Source of the DNA: CALLVY01 sp937899855
GTDB taxonomy: Bacteria; Bacteroidota; Bacteroidia; Chitinophagales; Saprospiraceae
Direction: 5' to 3'
Assembly: GCA_039820405.1 (NCBI GenBank)
Contig: JBCBQC010000025.1
Coordinates: 3,888-67,887 of the forward strand
Length of the DNA stretch: 64,000 nt
Both the position numbers and the translations under genes were made by a program. The notes beneath the pieces are model-generated. The model saw only the letters and a program-made list of their open reading frames with translations, was not told the DNA's origin and ran no database searches. Positions within the stretch are counted from its first letter, which is position 1, and the number at the start of each line of letters is the position of its first letter. Positions 45,147 to 55,800 of the stretch are shown piece by piece.

Positions 45147-45725
45147 ATGGGAAAAATTAATTTAGGAAGCGGCGTAGTGTGGACGGATTCGGCCTTCTTG
45201 GACCGAAAGCGGGAAGGCGACCTGTTGGATACTCCCTGGACCCGGGCCCTGCAAGCACTATCGGAGGAGAAGGACCTGATCCCGGAGGGAGCGGTCTGCT
45301 ACCTCCACGGGATGGGGGCCCAAGTCAAGTCCACTTACGCCAGCCTTCCTCCCTCGGCGGACTACGAACTGCAGTGGTACGATTCCGTGCTGACGGGCTG
45401 GTGGCGGCCGCTCCGCCACGTGATGGCCAGCTACGAGGGTTTAATCAAAATCAAGGCATCAAAATCGATTTTACCCCTGTTCGAAAAGGTCGTGGAAAAT
45501 TCCATGGCGGGGCTGTTTATCTTTTCCGCCGCTGACGAAGGTGACTTTGTACAAGCCGTGACCAAAGACCGGGATGCCAGTCGGGCGGATGCCATCGTCA
45601 AGCGCAGCGATCATTTCCTCTGCTATTACATCGATGCGGACAACGAGGAATCCGACACTGGCCGGTACGAAATCTTATCGTACGGGATCAATTGTAAAGC
45701 ATCAATCAAGAACATTTGGAGCTAA
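45147..45725 (+). CDS. Probable immunity protein for the RHS toxin
   Basis: A 192-aa soluble protein using the ATG at 45147; the frame is open upstream only as an overlap with the RHS gene. It lacks a signal peptide, so it would act in the cytoplasm, as expected for an immunity protein. Sequence features include WTDSAFLDRKREGDLLDTPW, ADYELQWYDSVLTGWWRPLR and SDHFLCYYIDADNEESDTGR; the C-terminal third is acidic and could neutralise the basic toxin tail. I recognise no named immunity family. The call rests on position (13 bp after the toxin), size and charge. Confidence 0.7.
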   Translation: MGKINLGSGVVWTDSAFLDRKREGDLLDTPWTRALQALSEEKDLIPEGAVCYLHGMGAQVKSTYASLPPSADYELQWYDSVLTGWWRPLRHVMASYEGLIKIKASKSILPLFEKVVENSMAGLFIFSAADEGDFVQAVTKDRDASRADAIVKRSDHFLCYYIDADNEESDTGRYEILSYGINCKASIKNIWS

Positions 45726-45742
45726 CCTTAAAATGGTAATTT

Positions 45743-47473
45743 ATGTTTAGGCAAGTTTTGTACCTCATCTTATTTTTGCTGCCCAGCGGCACCCTCTTCG
45801 CCCAAGACCCCTGCGGTGGCGGAGACGACCGCGGTGACTTTGGCTGCTCCCTACTCTCCTTCATCGGGCTCAAGGAGGAAGGCGACGAATTCAACATTCC
45901 CCGCGTCCACGCCGTCGACCCCAACGAAATCTCGGGCCCCATCGGCTACGATACCGCCCAGTGGGTAAGCATCAACGACGACCTGGGTTATACCATCTTT
46001 TACGAAAACGATCCGGTCTTCGCTACCGCCCCCGCCCAAATCGTCGAAATTCGCATGCCCGTTGAGCCCGACCTCAACATCTTCTCCGTCCGGCTGGGCG
46101 AATTTGGCTTTGGCTTTTTTAATTTCGACGTTCCGGAGAATACCACCTTTTACCAAAATCGCCTCGACGTGGTCGATTCGCTCGACGTACTGGTCGACGT
46201 TACCGCCGGTATCGATGTGGTGAGCAAGGAAGTCTTCTGGATTTTTGAATCCATCGACCCCCTCACCGGCCTGCCCCCCGAAGATGCCCTCACCGGTTAC
46301 CTCCCCGTCAACGATACCACCACGCTCTACAACGATACCCTCCCCAAACGCGGCGAGGGCTACGTCACCTTTACCATTCAACCCAAAAATACCCTGCTCA
46401 CCGGCGATACCGTCACGACTCAGGCCGCCATCATCTTCGACATCAACGCCCCCCTCATCACCAATACCTGGACCAACCTGGTCGACGCCTTTGGTCCGGT
46501 CAGTCAAATCGATACGGTCTTTCAAAACGGAGATGATTACCGCTTGATCTGGAGTGGGGTCGACGATGTCGGTGGGGTAGGCATTGAGTACTACGACCTC
46601 TACGTCGCCCAGGACGCGGGGCCTTTCTTGCTTTACCAAAGCGAAATCGACACCACCGTTTTGGAATTCCCCGGGGTGCCGGGTTCGACCTACGCCTTTT
46701 ACGTCCGCTCGATCGACCACGTGGGCAACCGCGAAGCGGAAAAAACCGAAGCTGATCCCTACGTTACCATTACCAATAGCATCAAGGTGTTGGCCAAGGT
46801 CTTTCTCGAAGGGCCCTACGATGGCAATACGGGCTTGATGCGCGACCTACTCCGAGCCAACGACCTCCTGCCCACGGGCGAGCCCTTTACCGCACTCGGT
46901 TTTACCCACGTCGATGGCGGGGGCAACGAGGTGGTGAGCGCTGCCGTCTTCGATACCACCGGTCAGGACGCGATCGTGGATTGGGTCTTTCTCGAACTGC
47001 GCTCGCCGACCCAGTCGGACTCGGTGGTGGCTACGCGTGCTGCCCTGGTCCAAGCCGATGGCGACATCGTCGATCTCGATGGCCAGTCGGCGGTAGGCTT
47101 TAGCGGCAAGGCCGTCGGGGAGTACTACCTGGCCATTCGGCACCGCAACCACCTGGGGGTACGAACGGCCGATCGGGTTATGTTGAATGGGACCCCGGGA
47201 ACACTGCTCGACTTTACGGCCCTTGGCTTCAACACCTTCGGCATCGATGCCCAAACGGAACTGGCGGGCGTCCGCGCCCTCTATTCGGGCAATGCCAATC
47301 ACGATAGCCAGGTCAACGCCGTGGACAAAAACCTCTACTGGCGCGTCCAAAACGGGCAGACCTTTGACTACCTGATTTTTACGGCCGACTTCAACATGGA
47401 TGGGGCGGTCAATGCCGTGGATAAGAACCTCTACTGGCGGATCAATAACTCGATTACCCAGCAACTCGATTAA
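45743..47473 (+). CDS. Secreted companion protein with DUF7619-like domain and dockerin-like Ca-binding repeats
   Basis: A 576-aa protein. Signal peptide MFRQVLYLILFLLPSGTLFA. Residues ~50-250 (HAVDPNEISGPIGYDTAQWV, PAQIVEIRMPVEPDLNIFSV) resemble the DUF7619-type domain that in other Bacteroidota follows CARDB and RHS parts in one polypeptide. Then come an FN3-like part (IEYYDLYVAQDAGPFLLYQS), a conserved segment (VFLEGPYDGNTGLMRDLLRA, EYYLAIRHRNHLGVRTADRV) and two dockerin-like repeats, GNANHDSQVNAVDKNLYWRV and ADFNMDGAVNAVDKNLYWRI, with Asp/Asn spacing of an EF-hand loop. It lacks a T9SS tail. It lies 17 bp after the immunity gene and probably works on the cell surface with the giant protein. 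Confidence 0.8.
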   Translation: MFRQVLYLILFLLPSGTLFAQDPCGGGDDRGDFGCSLLSFIGLKEEGDEFNIPRVHAVDPNEISGPIGYDTAQWVSINDDLGYTIFYENDPVFATAPAQIVEIRMPVEPDLNIFSVRLGEFGFGFFNFDVPENTTFYQNRLDVVDSLDVLVDVTAGIDVVSKEVFWIFESIDPLTGLPPEDALTGYLPVNDTTTLYNDTLPKRGEGYVTFTIQPKNTLLTGDTVTTQAAIIFDINAPLITNTWTNLVDAFGPVSQIDTVFQNGDDYRLIWSGVDDVGGVGIEYYDLYVAQDAGPFLLYQSEIDTTVLEFPGVPGSTYAFYVRSIDHVGNREAEKTEADPYVTITNSIKVLAKVFLEGPYDGNTGLMRDLLRANDLLPTGEPFTALGFTHVDGGGNEVVSAAVFDTTGQDAIVDWVFLELRSPTQSDSVVATRAALVQADGDIVDLDGQSAVGFSGKAVGEYYLAIRHRNHLGVRTADRVMLNGTPGTLLDFTALGFNTFGIDAQTELAGVRALYSGNANHDSQVNAVDKNLYWRVQNGQTFDYLIFTADFNMDGAVNAVDKNLYWRINNSITQQLD

Positions 47474-47504
47474 CCTAACTAACCAGACGACTCAATGATC
47501 GGAA

Positions 47505-47519
47505 GACCGGCCCCCGGTC
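47505..47519. repeat. Short GC-rich hairpin between two surface-protein genes
   Basis: GACCGG (47505-47510) and CCGGTC (47514-47519) are inverted copies with a CCC loop. A poly-A stretch follows on the plus strand, so it is not a plus-strand terminator of the normal kind. It lies 19 bp before the next start codon and could slow or modulate translation of that gene; weak evidence. Confidence 0.25.
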
Positions 47520-47538
47520 GGTCAAAAAAATCGAACTT

Positions 47539-48573
47539 ATGAAACCATTACTTTCCTTTTTGGCCCTTTTCCTGAGTGTTGGCCTCGCGGCGCAGACCTT
47601 TTGCCTACGCCTGTCCGAGGTATCGAACAACGGCAGTAATTACGTCGTACGAATCGAAATCCAGGGTGCCCAATCCTTTAACCTGGGTTCCAGCAATTTG
47701 CAGTGGTCTTTCAACAGTGGAGCCGTTCAAGATCCCGTGTTGCTGTCCTCGCCCCTCGCTCCGCCCCTTTATCAGGTCCCAACGGTGACCACCCAGGGGG
47801 GGACCGAAGCTTCCTTTAATATCGAATTGGGCTTTCCCGGTTTTGGTACCTCGATCGCCGCTTTTCCGGCCTGGACCGAATTGGGGACGGTCGCTTTTGC
47901 GATTACCGATCCGGGAAACATCGGCCTGATGGAATGGAGTTACAACGGGGGCACGACCCAGACCGTCGTTTTTTTGGACGACGAAGCCACCCAAATTTTT
48001 GCCACCACCCTCAACTGTCTCCAGGGCACCGGTGGCGCCCTGCCCGTCGAGCTACTGGATTTCCAGGCCCACAAGAGCGAGCGAGCGGTGGACCTGCGCT
48101 GGTCGACGGCCGTCGAAGTGGACAATGAAGGCTTTGCGGTACTGCGCAGCAAGGACGCCCAAGAGTGGGAACGCATCGACTGGATTGCCGGGATGGGGCA
48201 AAGTCAGGTACAACAGGCTTACCAGAGCCGGGATGAAAAACCGTACCAGGGTAGCAACTACTACCGCTTGGAGCAGGTCGATTTTGACGGTCGGGTCGCC
48301 CATTCCCCCATCCGCAGCGTCCACTTTGAGCAGGGTGACGAGCTGCGGCTGTCGCCCAATCCTGCGGAATACGAGACCTTTATCCAGCATCCCGCCAACG
48401 AAGAACTGGCCGAAATTGTCATTTATGACCAGATGGGGCAAGAAATTCGCCGCTTTGTGCCCAACAATCCCCTGCTGGCGGTTGGAGATTTGGCAAACGG
48501 TGTTTATTTTGTAGAAATCTGGATGAAAGGCGAACGCCGCTATTATCAAAAGCTCCTGATTCAGCGGCCCTAG
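47539..48573 (+). CDS. Secreted protein with T9SS type A sorting domain
   Basis: A 344-aa protein. Signal peptide MKPLLSFLALFLSVGLAAQ. Residues ~20-160 form a beta-rich domain (LRLSEVSNNGSNYVVRIEIQ, NLGSSNLQWSFNSGAVQDPV) that looks like a cohesin-type or similar sandwich; this is only a suggestion. The stretch LPVELLDFQAHKSERAVDLR, WSTAVEVDNEGFAVLRSKD is the common linker domain before a T9SS tail. The last ~75 residues (LRLSPNPAEYETFIQHPANE to LANGVYFVEIWMKGERRYYQ) are a type A sorting domain. Exported by T9SS. If the N-terminal domain is cohesin-like, it could bind the dockerin-like repeats of the upstream gene. Confidence 0.85.
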   Translation: MKPLLSFLALFLSVGLAAQTFCLRLSEVSNNGSNYVVRIEIQGAQSFNLGSSNLQWSFNSGAVQDPVLLSSPLAPPLYQVPTVTTQGGTEASFNIELGFPGFGTSIAAFPAWTELGTVAFAITDPGNIGLMEWSYNGGTTQTVVFLDDEATQIFATTLNCLQGTGGALPVELLDFQAHKSERAVDLRWSTAVEVDNEGFAVLRSKDAQEWERIDWIAGMGQSQVQQAYQSRDEKPYQGSNYYRLEQVDFDGRVAHSPIRSVHFEQGDELRLSPNPAEYETFIQHPANEELAEIVIYDQMGQEIRRFVPNNPLLAVGDLANGVYFVEIWMKGERRYYQKLLIQRP

Positions 48574-48626
48574 TCCCCCCAATCGCGCTCGTCCGGATGG
48601 AGGTTCTGAATTTTTAATCCACTACT

Positions 48627-48905
48627 ATGCCAGTACCATTGGAGCGAGTGGCCATTACCGCCATTGAAGCCTACGAACAGCGGCAGCTTTCGCTGGGGGA
48701 TTTACTCCGCCGCATCGAGCGGCTCCTCCCCGATTTGCGGGCTCAACTGTCGACCCCGGACCACCGGCGTTTGTCGGATGCCTGCTTCGAAATCGAGCAG
48801 ATCCGCGCCTTTTGCCACGCAGAAGATACCCTCCTCACCACCGATGACGAAGCCTTTATCGAGCGGGAATTGCGGGCCATGAAGGATTTGCTCCATCCGG
48901 ATTAG
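48627..48905 (+). CDS. Small hypothetical helical protein
   Basis: A 92-aa soluble protein (MPVPLERVAITAIEAYEQRQ, LSLGDLLRRIERLLPDLRAQ, RRLSDACFEIEQIRAFCHAE). It appears all-helical, with several Arg/Glu-rich amphipathic helices. No signal peptide. It stands between the T9SS protein and the converging PAP2 gene, whose end is 18 bp away. I do not recognise the family. Confidence 0.6.
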   Translation: MPVPLERVAITAIEAYEQRQLSLGDLLRRIERLLPDLRAQLSTPDHRRLSDACFEIEQIRAFCHAEDTLLTTDDEAFIERELRAMKDLLHPD

Positions 48906-48923
48906 CACCTTCCCCCGCGGGGC

Positions 48924-49658
48924 TCAGTGTAGCGCCGGTACCAAGACCCCCCCCACCAAGGCCCCTACGATATAACCCACCAGCACGTCGGTGGGGAAGT
49001 GTTTGCCCGCCTTGACCCGTAAAAAACCCGTCAGCGCCGGAATGGAAACGGAAGCGGTCCAGACCCAGGGCCGCCAGGGGCTATCGGGATAATAAGTACT
49101 AAAAGTTTGGGCCGTCAGAAAATACATGGCGGCCGTGGTGGAGGTATGGCCGGAGAAAAAGGACATCCGGGCTTTGCGGTCCCGTCGCTGCTCCATGGGG
49201 AAGGTGGCGAGGTCGTTGTTGTACATAAAGGGACGGGGTCGGCGCACCACCCGTTTGGTAAAGCTGGTGATGCCCATGTTGAGGACGAAGGATTGGAGGG
49301 TCATGAGGGATTGCGTTCCGCGATCGTCATTGGCGGTGGGGCGGTTGAAGAGCAATACCAGGGGGGGGATGAGGGAACTGGCCACCAGGGCATCGGAAAT
49401 ATTGCGGGCCGGTCGGGAAGACTGTTTGGTCGCCCAGCGATCGATGCTCAGCGGAAAACGGTGGCGGGGTTCGGTGTACAGTTGCTGGATGGTTTCGTCG
49501 CTGATGGGGGGAAAATCATTGAGGAAAAGGAGGCCACCACCCGTGAGGGCGATACCTGAGCCCAGGAGGGTCAGCTCGGTGGGGGTATTGGGCGAGTACT
49601 GGGCGGCAACGGAATGCGATAGGCCAAATAGGCCGAGGAGCAAAATCAAGGTTTTCAT
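48924..49658 (-). CDS. PAP2-family phosphatase, exported
   Basis: A 244-aa protein. The start at 49658 is chosen because it gives a signal peptide (MKTLILLLGLFGLSHSVAAQ); a longer frame upstream would bury it. All three PAP2 motifs are present: KRVVRRPRP (KxxxxxxRP), SFFSGHTS (PSGH-type, with Phe-Ser in place of Pro-Ser) and RVKAGKHFPTD (SRxxxxxHxxxD-like, with the catalytic His and Asp). The substrate would be a lipid or undecaprenyl phosphate, acted on in the periplasm or outer membrane. There is no operon partner on this strand. Confidence 0.88.
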   Translation of the reverse strand: MKTLILLLGLFGLSHSVAAQYSPNTPTELTLLGSGIALTGGGLLFLNDFPPISDETIQQLYTEPRHRFPLSIDRWATKQSSRPARNISDALVASSLIPPLVLLFNRPTANDDRGTQSLMTLQSFVLNMGITSFTKRVVRRPRPFMYNNDLATFPMEQRRDRKARMSFFSGHTSTTAAMYFLTAQTFSTYYPDSPWRPWVWTASVSIPALTGFLRVKAGKHFPTDVLVGYIVGALVGGVLVPALH

Positions 49659-49858
49659 GGAGTAAAAATAGCCATTCAAAAGCAGCTTTTTTGCATCCAT
49701 TTGGGGGCGATCCCCAGGGATTGGGTCCCGCTGCCTTTTGGGAAGGGCCGGGAGCGGGCCCTTGGGGTGTCACAGACATATTTTTTTGTGTAATGTATGG
49801 CATCCTATTTGTTGGGGGAAGAGAAGGAGAAACGATTTACCCACAAAACCCCCCTACC

Positions 49859-52800
49859 GTGAAAAAAGGATTAAATACCTACCCCTTCCTCTTCCTACTT
49901 TTTAGTTTATTCCTCCCCGATCAAGGCGCACTGGCCCAATGCAGCGGCGGACTGAGTCAATTCTCGGCCTGTTATGGCGATAACGAGGCGGATCTGGTAC
50001 TGTTTGAAATTTGTCCCTCCGCGGGTACGGCCATTCGCGCCACCGTCGAACGGGGCAGTTTTGGTACCATTGATGGCGTCGATAACCTCACCGTCTACGA
50101 AGGGGGCTCTAGCTCCGGTACTTCGGGTACGATTTACTTCGGCCCCCAGAGTGGTGACTTTGCGGGGACCCTGATCACGGGAAGTACGAACCAGTGTTTG
50201 ATTTTTGTGAGCAATAGCAACGGCACTGTAAGCTGTACCAACCTCGTCGAGCGGGAGCTGATCGTTTGCGCCGAAGAAGTGCCCTCGGGAACGGTTGATT
50301 TTACCGGTCCCACCGAAATTTGCATCAACGCCGGCGTACAAATCGGACTCGCCGGTGGTTACCCCCGTGGCGGTACTTACAGCGGCCCCGGGGTCAACGA
50401 TAACGGAAACGGAACGACCTACAGCTTCGATCCCGCCATTGCCGGGGTAGGAGTCCATACCCTGAGTTACCAGGGCCCCGGTGGCGCCATCGCCACCTAC
50501 GACATTGAAGTATTTGCCTTGCCCAGCCCCAGCTTCACCGCTCCGGCCGACCTCTGTATCGACGCCGGCATCCAAACCGGCCTCGGCGGCGGTAGCCCCA
50601 GCGGTGGCGTCTACAGCGGACCCGGCGTCAGCGACGATGGCAATGGCAGTACCTATTCCTTTAATCCCGGCGTGGCTGGCCTCGGCGTCCATACCATCAC
50701 CTACACCGAGGGCAGCGTCTGTGCCCTTACTGCCATCGACAACATCGAAGTACTGGCGGCCTGTGGCTGTCCGACGGGCCAGGATTCCTACTTCCACTGC
50801 TACGACAACAACGAGAGCGACCTGGTCATCTTCGAAGTCTGCCCCAGTGTCGGCTCCGCGGCCCAGGCAACGATCGATCAGGGCGTTTACGCCTCCTTTA
50901 TCGATAACCTGACGGTATACCAGGGCACCAGTGGCTCGGGTAGCGGCGGAACCCTCCTGTATGGTCCCGCCAGTGGCGATCTGTCGGGAACGACCATCAC
51001 CGGCAACGTGGCGGATCAGTGTTTGATTTTTGTGAGCAACACTGATCCTCTCGTGAGTTGTAAGGATGGGGACGCAGTGGGTTTGGAGGTTTGTGGGGAA
51101 GACATCAGTCCCTTCGTCGTGTTTACCGCTCCGGATGATCTATGCGAGGATGCTGGCGTCCAGACGGGCTTGGGCGGCGGTAGCCCGACCGGTGGGGTCT
51201 ACAGTGGCCCCGGGGTGACCGATGATGGCAATGGCCTGACCTACGGCTTTGATCCCGCCGCCGCGGGGACGGGCACCCAGACGATCACCTACACCAATGG
51301 CAGTGCGGCCAGTGACGACGTGGAAGTATTTGCCTTGGTCGTTCCGGTGTACAATGCTCCGGGAAGTATCTGTATCGACGAAGGCATTCAGGAGAACCTC
51401 GGTGGGGGTTTTCCCACCGGTGGGGTGTACAGTGGCCTCGGGGTCAGCGATGATGGCAACGGACTCACCTACCGCTTTGATCCCCGGGTGGTGGGAATCG
51501 GCAGCCATACCGTGACCTACACCGATGGCAATTGTGGCAGCTCGGACAGCGATCAGATTGTGGTGACGGCGGCTTGTACCTGCCCCAGTGGGGAGCAGAG
51601 TTTTTACCACTGTTACACCGACAACGAAAGCGATTTGGTGATCTTCGAAGTTTGTCCCAGTGCGGGAGAATTTGCCCAGGCGGAAATTACCCAGGGCACT
51701 TACCTGTCCGCCGATCGCCTGTCGGTATACGCGGGTGCTACGGGCTCCGGCACCGGTGGAACCCTGGTCTTTGGTCCCCAAAATGGGAACCTGGCGGGAA
51801 CCATCATCAGTGGTACCATCGCTGATCAGTGCTTGATTTTTGTCAGCAATAGCGATGCGGTTTTGAGTTGTGCCACGGGCATCCAATTGCCCTTGTTGGT
51901 GTGCGGTCGGAGCAATGCGTCCAACGTAACCTTTACGGCACCCGAGGACTTGGCGATCAGTGCGGGCATCCAATCGGGCCTGGGCGGTGGTTTGCCGACG
52001 GGAGGGGTATACAGCGGCTCCGGAGTGACGGATGACGGGAATGGCCTGACCTACAGCTTTGATCCTACCGTGGCGGGGCTGGGTGTCCAAACCCTGACCT
52101 ACACCGTTGGCGCTTTCTCGGCCAGCGATGATGTGGAGGTCTTGAACCTCGCGCCCCCCAGTTTTTCCAAGAGCTTCAACCCTATCCAGACCGGTGTGGG
52201 GTCGGTCAGTACGCTGACCTTTACGATCGACAACGCTTCGGGCGGGGCCCCGGCCACCAGCTTGGCCTTTACCGATAACCTCCCGGCGGGCATGACGGTT
52301 GCCAATCCCCCCAACCTACAGTTGTCCAATATTTCGGGAACGGTGACGGCAACGGCGGGCGCCTCAAGCATCAGCTTGAGCGATGGCATCCTGCCCCTCG
52401 GAATCACCGGCACCATCAGCGTCGACGTCACCAGCAGCAGTGCCGGTACCCTGGCCAATACCACCGGCGATTTGACCTCCAGCAATGGCAACAGTGGAAC
52501 GGCCTCGGCCAATCTCATCGTATCGACCGACCGCCCCGGGGTGAGCATGAGCTTTTCCCCCAGTACCGTCAATCTGGGGGAACGCAGTACCCTCACCATC
52601 ACGATCGACAATGCCACGAACAGCGGCAACCTGATTGGCATTACCATGACCAACAACCTGCCGGCTGGCCTGGAAATCGCCTCCCCCGCCAACCTCAGCG
52701 CCACCAATACCGGTATCGGTACCCTGACGGCAGTCGCGGGTACCCAATTGTTTTCCTACAATACCACGGGCTTTACCCAGGAGATTGCGGCCAATGGCTC

Positions 52801-55800
52801 CTGTACCTTTTCGGTAGACGTGGTGCCCAGTGGCTCCGGTACCATCGTCAACTCGACCGAGGCGATAACCGTCCGCAATAACTTTTTCCAATTCTTTGAA
52901 TGTGGAAAAGCCACCGCGGCCCTGACGGTCAATACCCCGACCCAGGTGTTCTTACAAAAGACCTTTTCGACCAACCCCGTGCTTCCGGGCGGGACCACCA
53001 CCCTCGATTATACCATCACCAACCTGAGTCGTGACTTTAGTGCCACCAACATCAGCTTTACCGACGATCTGGATGCGGTGCTGACGGGCTTGGTGGCTAC
53101 CGGCACCCCCCTGAGCAACGTTTGCGGTACGGGGGCCAGCCTCAGCGGTACCAGTACCCTGACTTTGAGTGGGGGCACCCTGGCTGCGGGTGCGAGCTGT
53201 ACCTTTAGCGTACCGGTAACCGTACCCGGTGGCGCCACTACGGGCGCTTACCCCAGTACGAGTAGTGCCATTACCGCCACCTCAAACGGGGCCGCCGTAA
53301 CGGGCAATACCGGTACGGCCGAACTTTTCGTGGCCCCCGTCCCGACCTTTACCAAGACCTTCCTGCAAAACCCCATTCCCGCCGGTGGAACGGCGACTTT
53401 GGAGTTTACGATTACCAACAATAGCACCACCAACACCCTCGAATCCGTCACCTTTACCGATCCGATCGCCGATTTCCTCTCGGGGGCTACGGTGACCAAC
53501 CTGCCAGCGGGCAATTCCTGCGGGACTGGCTCCACTTTCTTTACGTCGACCGTCGCGGGGGAACTGGTGTTCCAGGTCAACGGTGCGAACATCGCGCCCA
53601 GCGGCTCCTGTACGTTTACCATCGACCTCGCCATTCCCGATAACGTACCCACCGGAACGTATAACAACACGACGAGCGAACTCTTGGGCTCCATCGGAGG
53701 TCAAACGGTGTCGGCGCTCGCCGCAACGGATGATCTGGAAATCCTGGCGATACCACGCCTGAGCAAAGCCTTCCTCAACGATCCAGTGGATGCGGGCAGT
53801 ACGGTCAACCTAGAATTTACCCTCAGCTACGATGCCTTCGCCACCGGCAATGCCACGGGCGTCGCCTTCACCGACGACCTCAACGCCGTCATCCCCGGGC
53901 TGGCCGCCGTCGGCCTCCCCCTCAACGACATCTGCGGGACCGGCTCCTCGATCAGCGGGACGACCAACCTGACCTTTACCGGTGGCACCATGGCCCCGGG
54001 CGACGTGTGTACCTTTACCGTGCCGGTACAGGTACCCGTCGGGGTGAGTCCCGGCTCCTACACCAATACCACCAGTAGCCTCAGTGCTACCGTGGGGGGA
54101 CAAGCCGCTACCTACAGCCCGGCCACGGACGATCTCGACATCGGTGGCCTCAGCGTGACCCAAGAATTTATTGGTGATCCCGCCATTCCGGGCGAGCTGG
54201 TCACCCTACGTTACACCATCGACAACACCTCCACCTTCGATGCCACCAATATCGTTTTTACGGAAAACCTCACTTCCATACTCTCCAGTGCCACCGTCGA
54301 AGCTCCCCCCACCGCCGCTTGCGGGGGCTCCTTCATCGCCAGTGGGAACACCTTCCTGATCCTAAACGGTGCAGCGGTGACGGCGGGCTCCAGCTGTAGT
54401 TTTGACCTAAACCTGCGCGTACCCAGCTCGGCGACCAGTGGCACTTACAATGGCGTCACCAGCACTGTTAGTGCCACCATCAATGGCAGTGGCACCACCT
54501 TCAGCGCCGTGACCGACCAACTGGTGGTCGATAAAGAGCTGATCCAATTGACCAAAAGCTTTACCGACGATCCCGTACTGCCCGGTAGCAACGTGACTTT
54601 GGAATACACCCTGACCAACTTGAGTAGCACCGCTGCCCTGACCAACGTCGCCTTTACCGACGACCTCGATGCCGTACTCAGCGGCCTGGCCGCAACGGGG
54701 CTGCCCCAAAATGACATCTGTGGGACGGGCTCCCAAATCAGCGGGACCAGCACCGTCAGCTTTAGCGGTGGCAACCTGAGTCCCGGCGCCAGTTGTACCT
54801 TTAGCATTACGGTGCAGGTTCCGGGAAGTGTGGCCTTCGGTAGCGTCCTGAGCAGCACGACGAGTACCGTTACGGGTACCGTCAGTAGCCTGAGCGTCGA
54901 AGGGACTGCCGCCAGCGATGAGCTACGGATTCAGGCCATTCAGTTTGACAAAACCATCACCGGTCCCGTACAACCCGGTGACATTGCGACGATCACCTAT
55001 ACCATCACCAACAGCGACCCCAGCAATGCGGTATCCGACCTGGCCTTTACCGATGACCTGGAAGCCTGGATCAGTGGCTTGACCACGGTCAATTTGCCCC
55101 TGGACGATGCTTGTGGATTGGGGGCCCGGGCCAGCGGCAGCTCCGTCGTGACCCTCGGACGGGGGGAATTGGCGGCCGGTACTTCCTGTAATTTTGACGT
55201 TCAGGTTCAGATTCCTTGTGGGATTGCCGCCGGTACCTACGCCAGTCCGAGTAGTACCCTCAGTGGTTTGTTTGGATCGGGCTCGACCAGCGCTACGGCG
55301 GCCGCCACCAACCTGACGGTCAATGCCATCGGCACCAGCTTTACGGCGCCGAGTGACCTTTGTACCGACGATGGTATCCAAAACGGTTTGGGGGGCGGTA
55401 GTCCCAGTGGTGGGGTCTACAGTGGCTCGGGGGTCACCGATGATGGCAATGGCTCGACCTACTCCTTTGACCCCAGTGCCGTTGGGGAGGGCATTTTCAC
55501 GATCACCTACACCGAAGCCACTTGTGGCGAGGTGGCCAGTGATGAAATCGTCGTCATCGCGGTACCGACCGCACCGAGTACCACTGGCGAGATGATCGAA
55601 CGCACCGATCCGGTGGTGACGGGGCTGACCGCAACGGTGGCGGATTGTATCGTGACGCCCAGTCAGTCGGGCACTACTTCGCTGACAATTAATACCAGCA
55701 ATTTGGCTAGCGTCAACTTTAGTTTTGGGTCGGACAACGTGGTCAATTTTGACATGAGCGCCGCGGGTATTCCGGCCGGAGCCGTAGTCAAAGATGCTAA

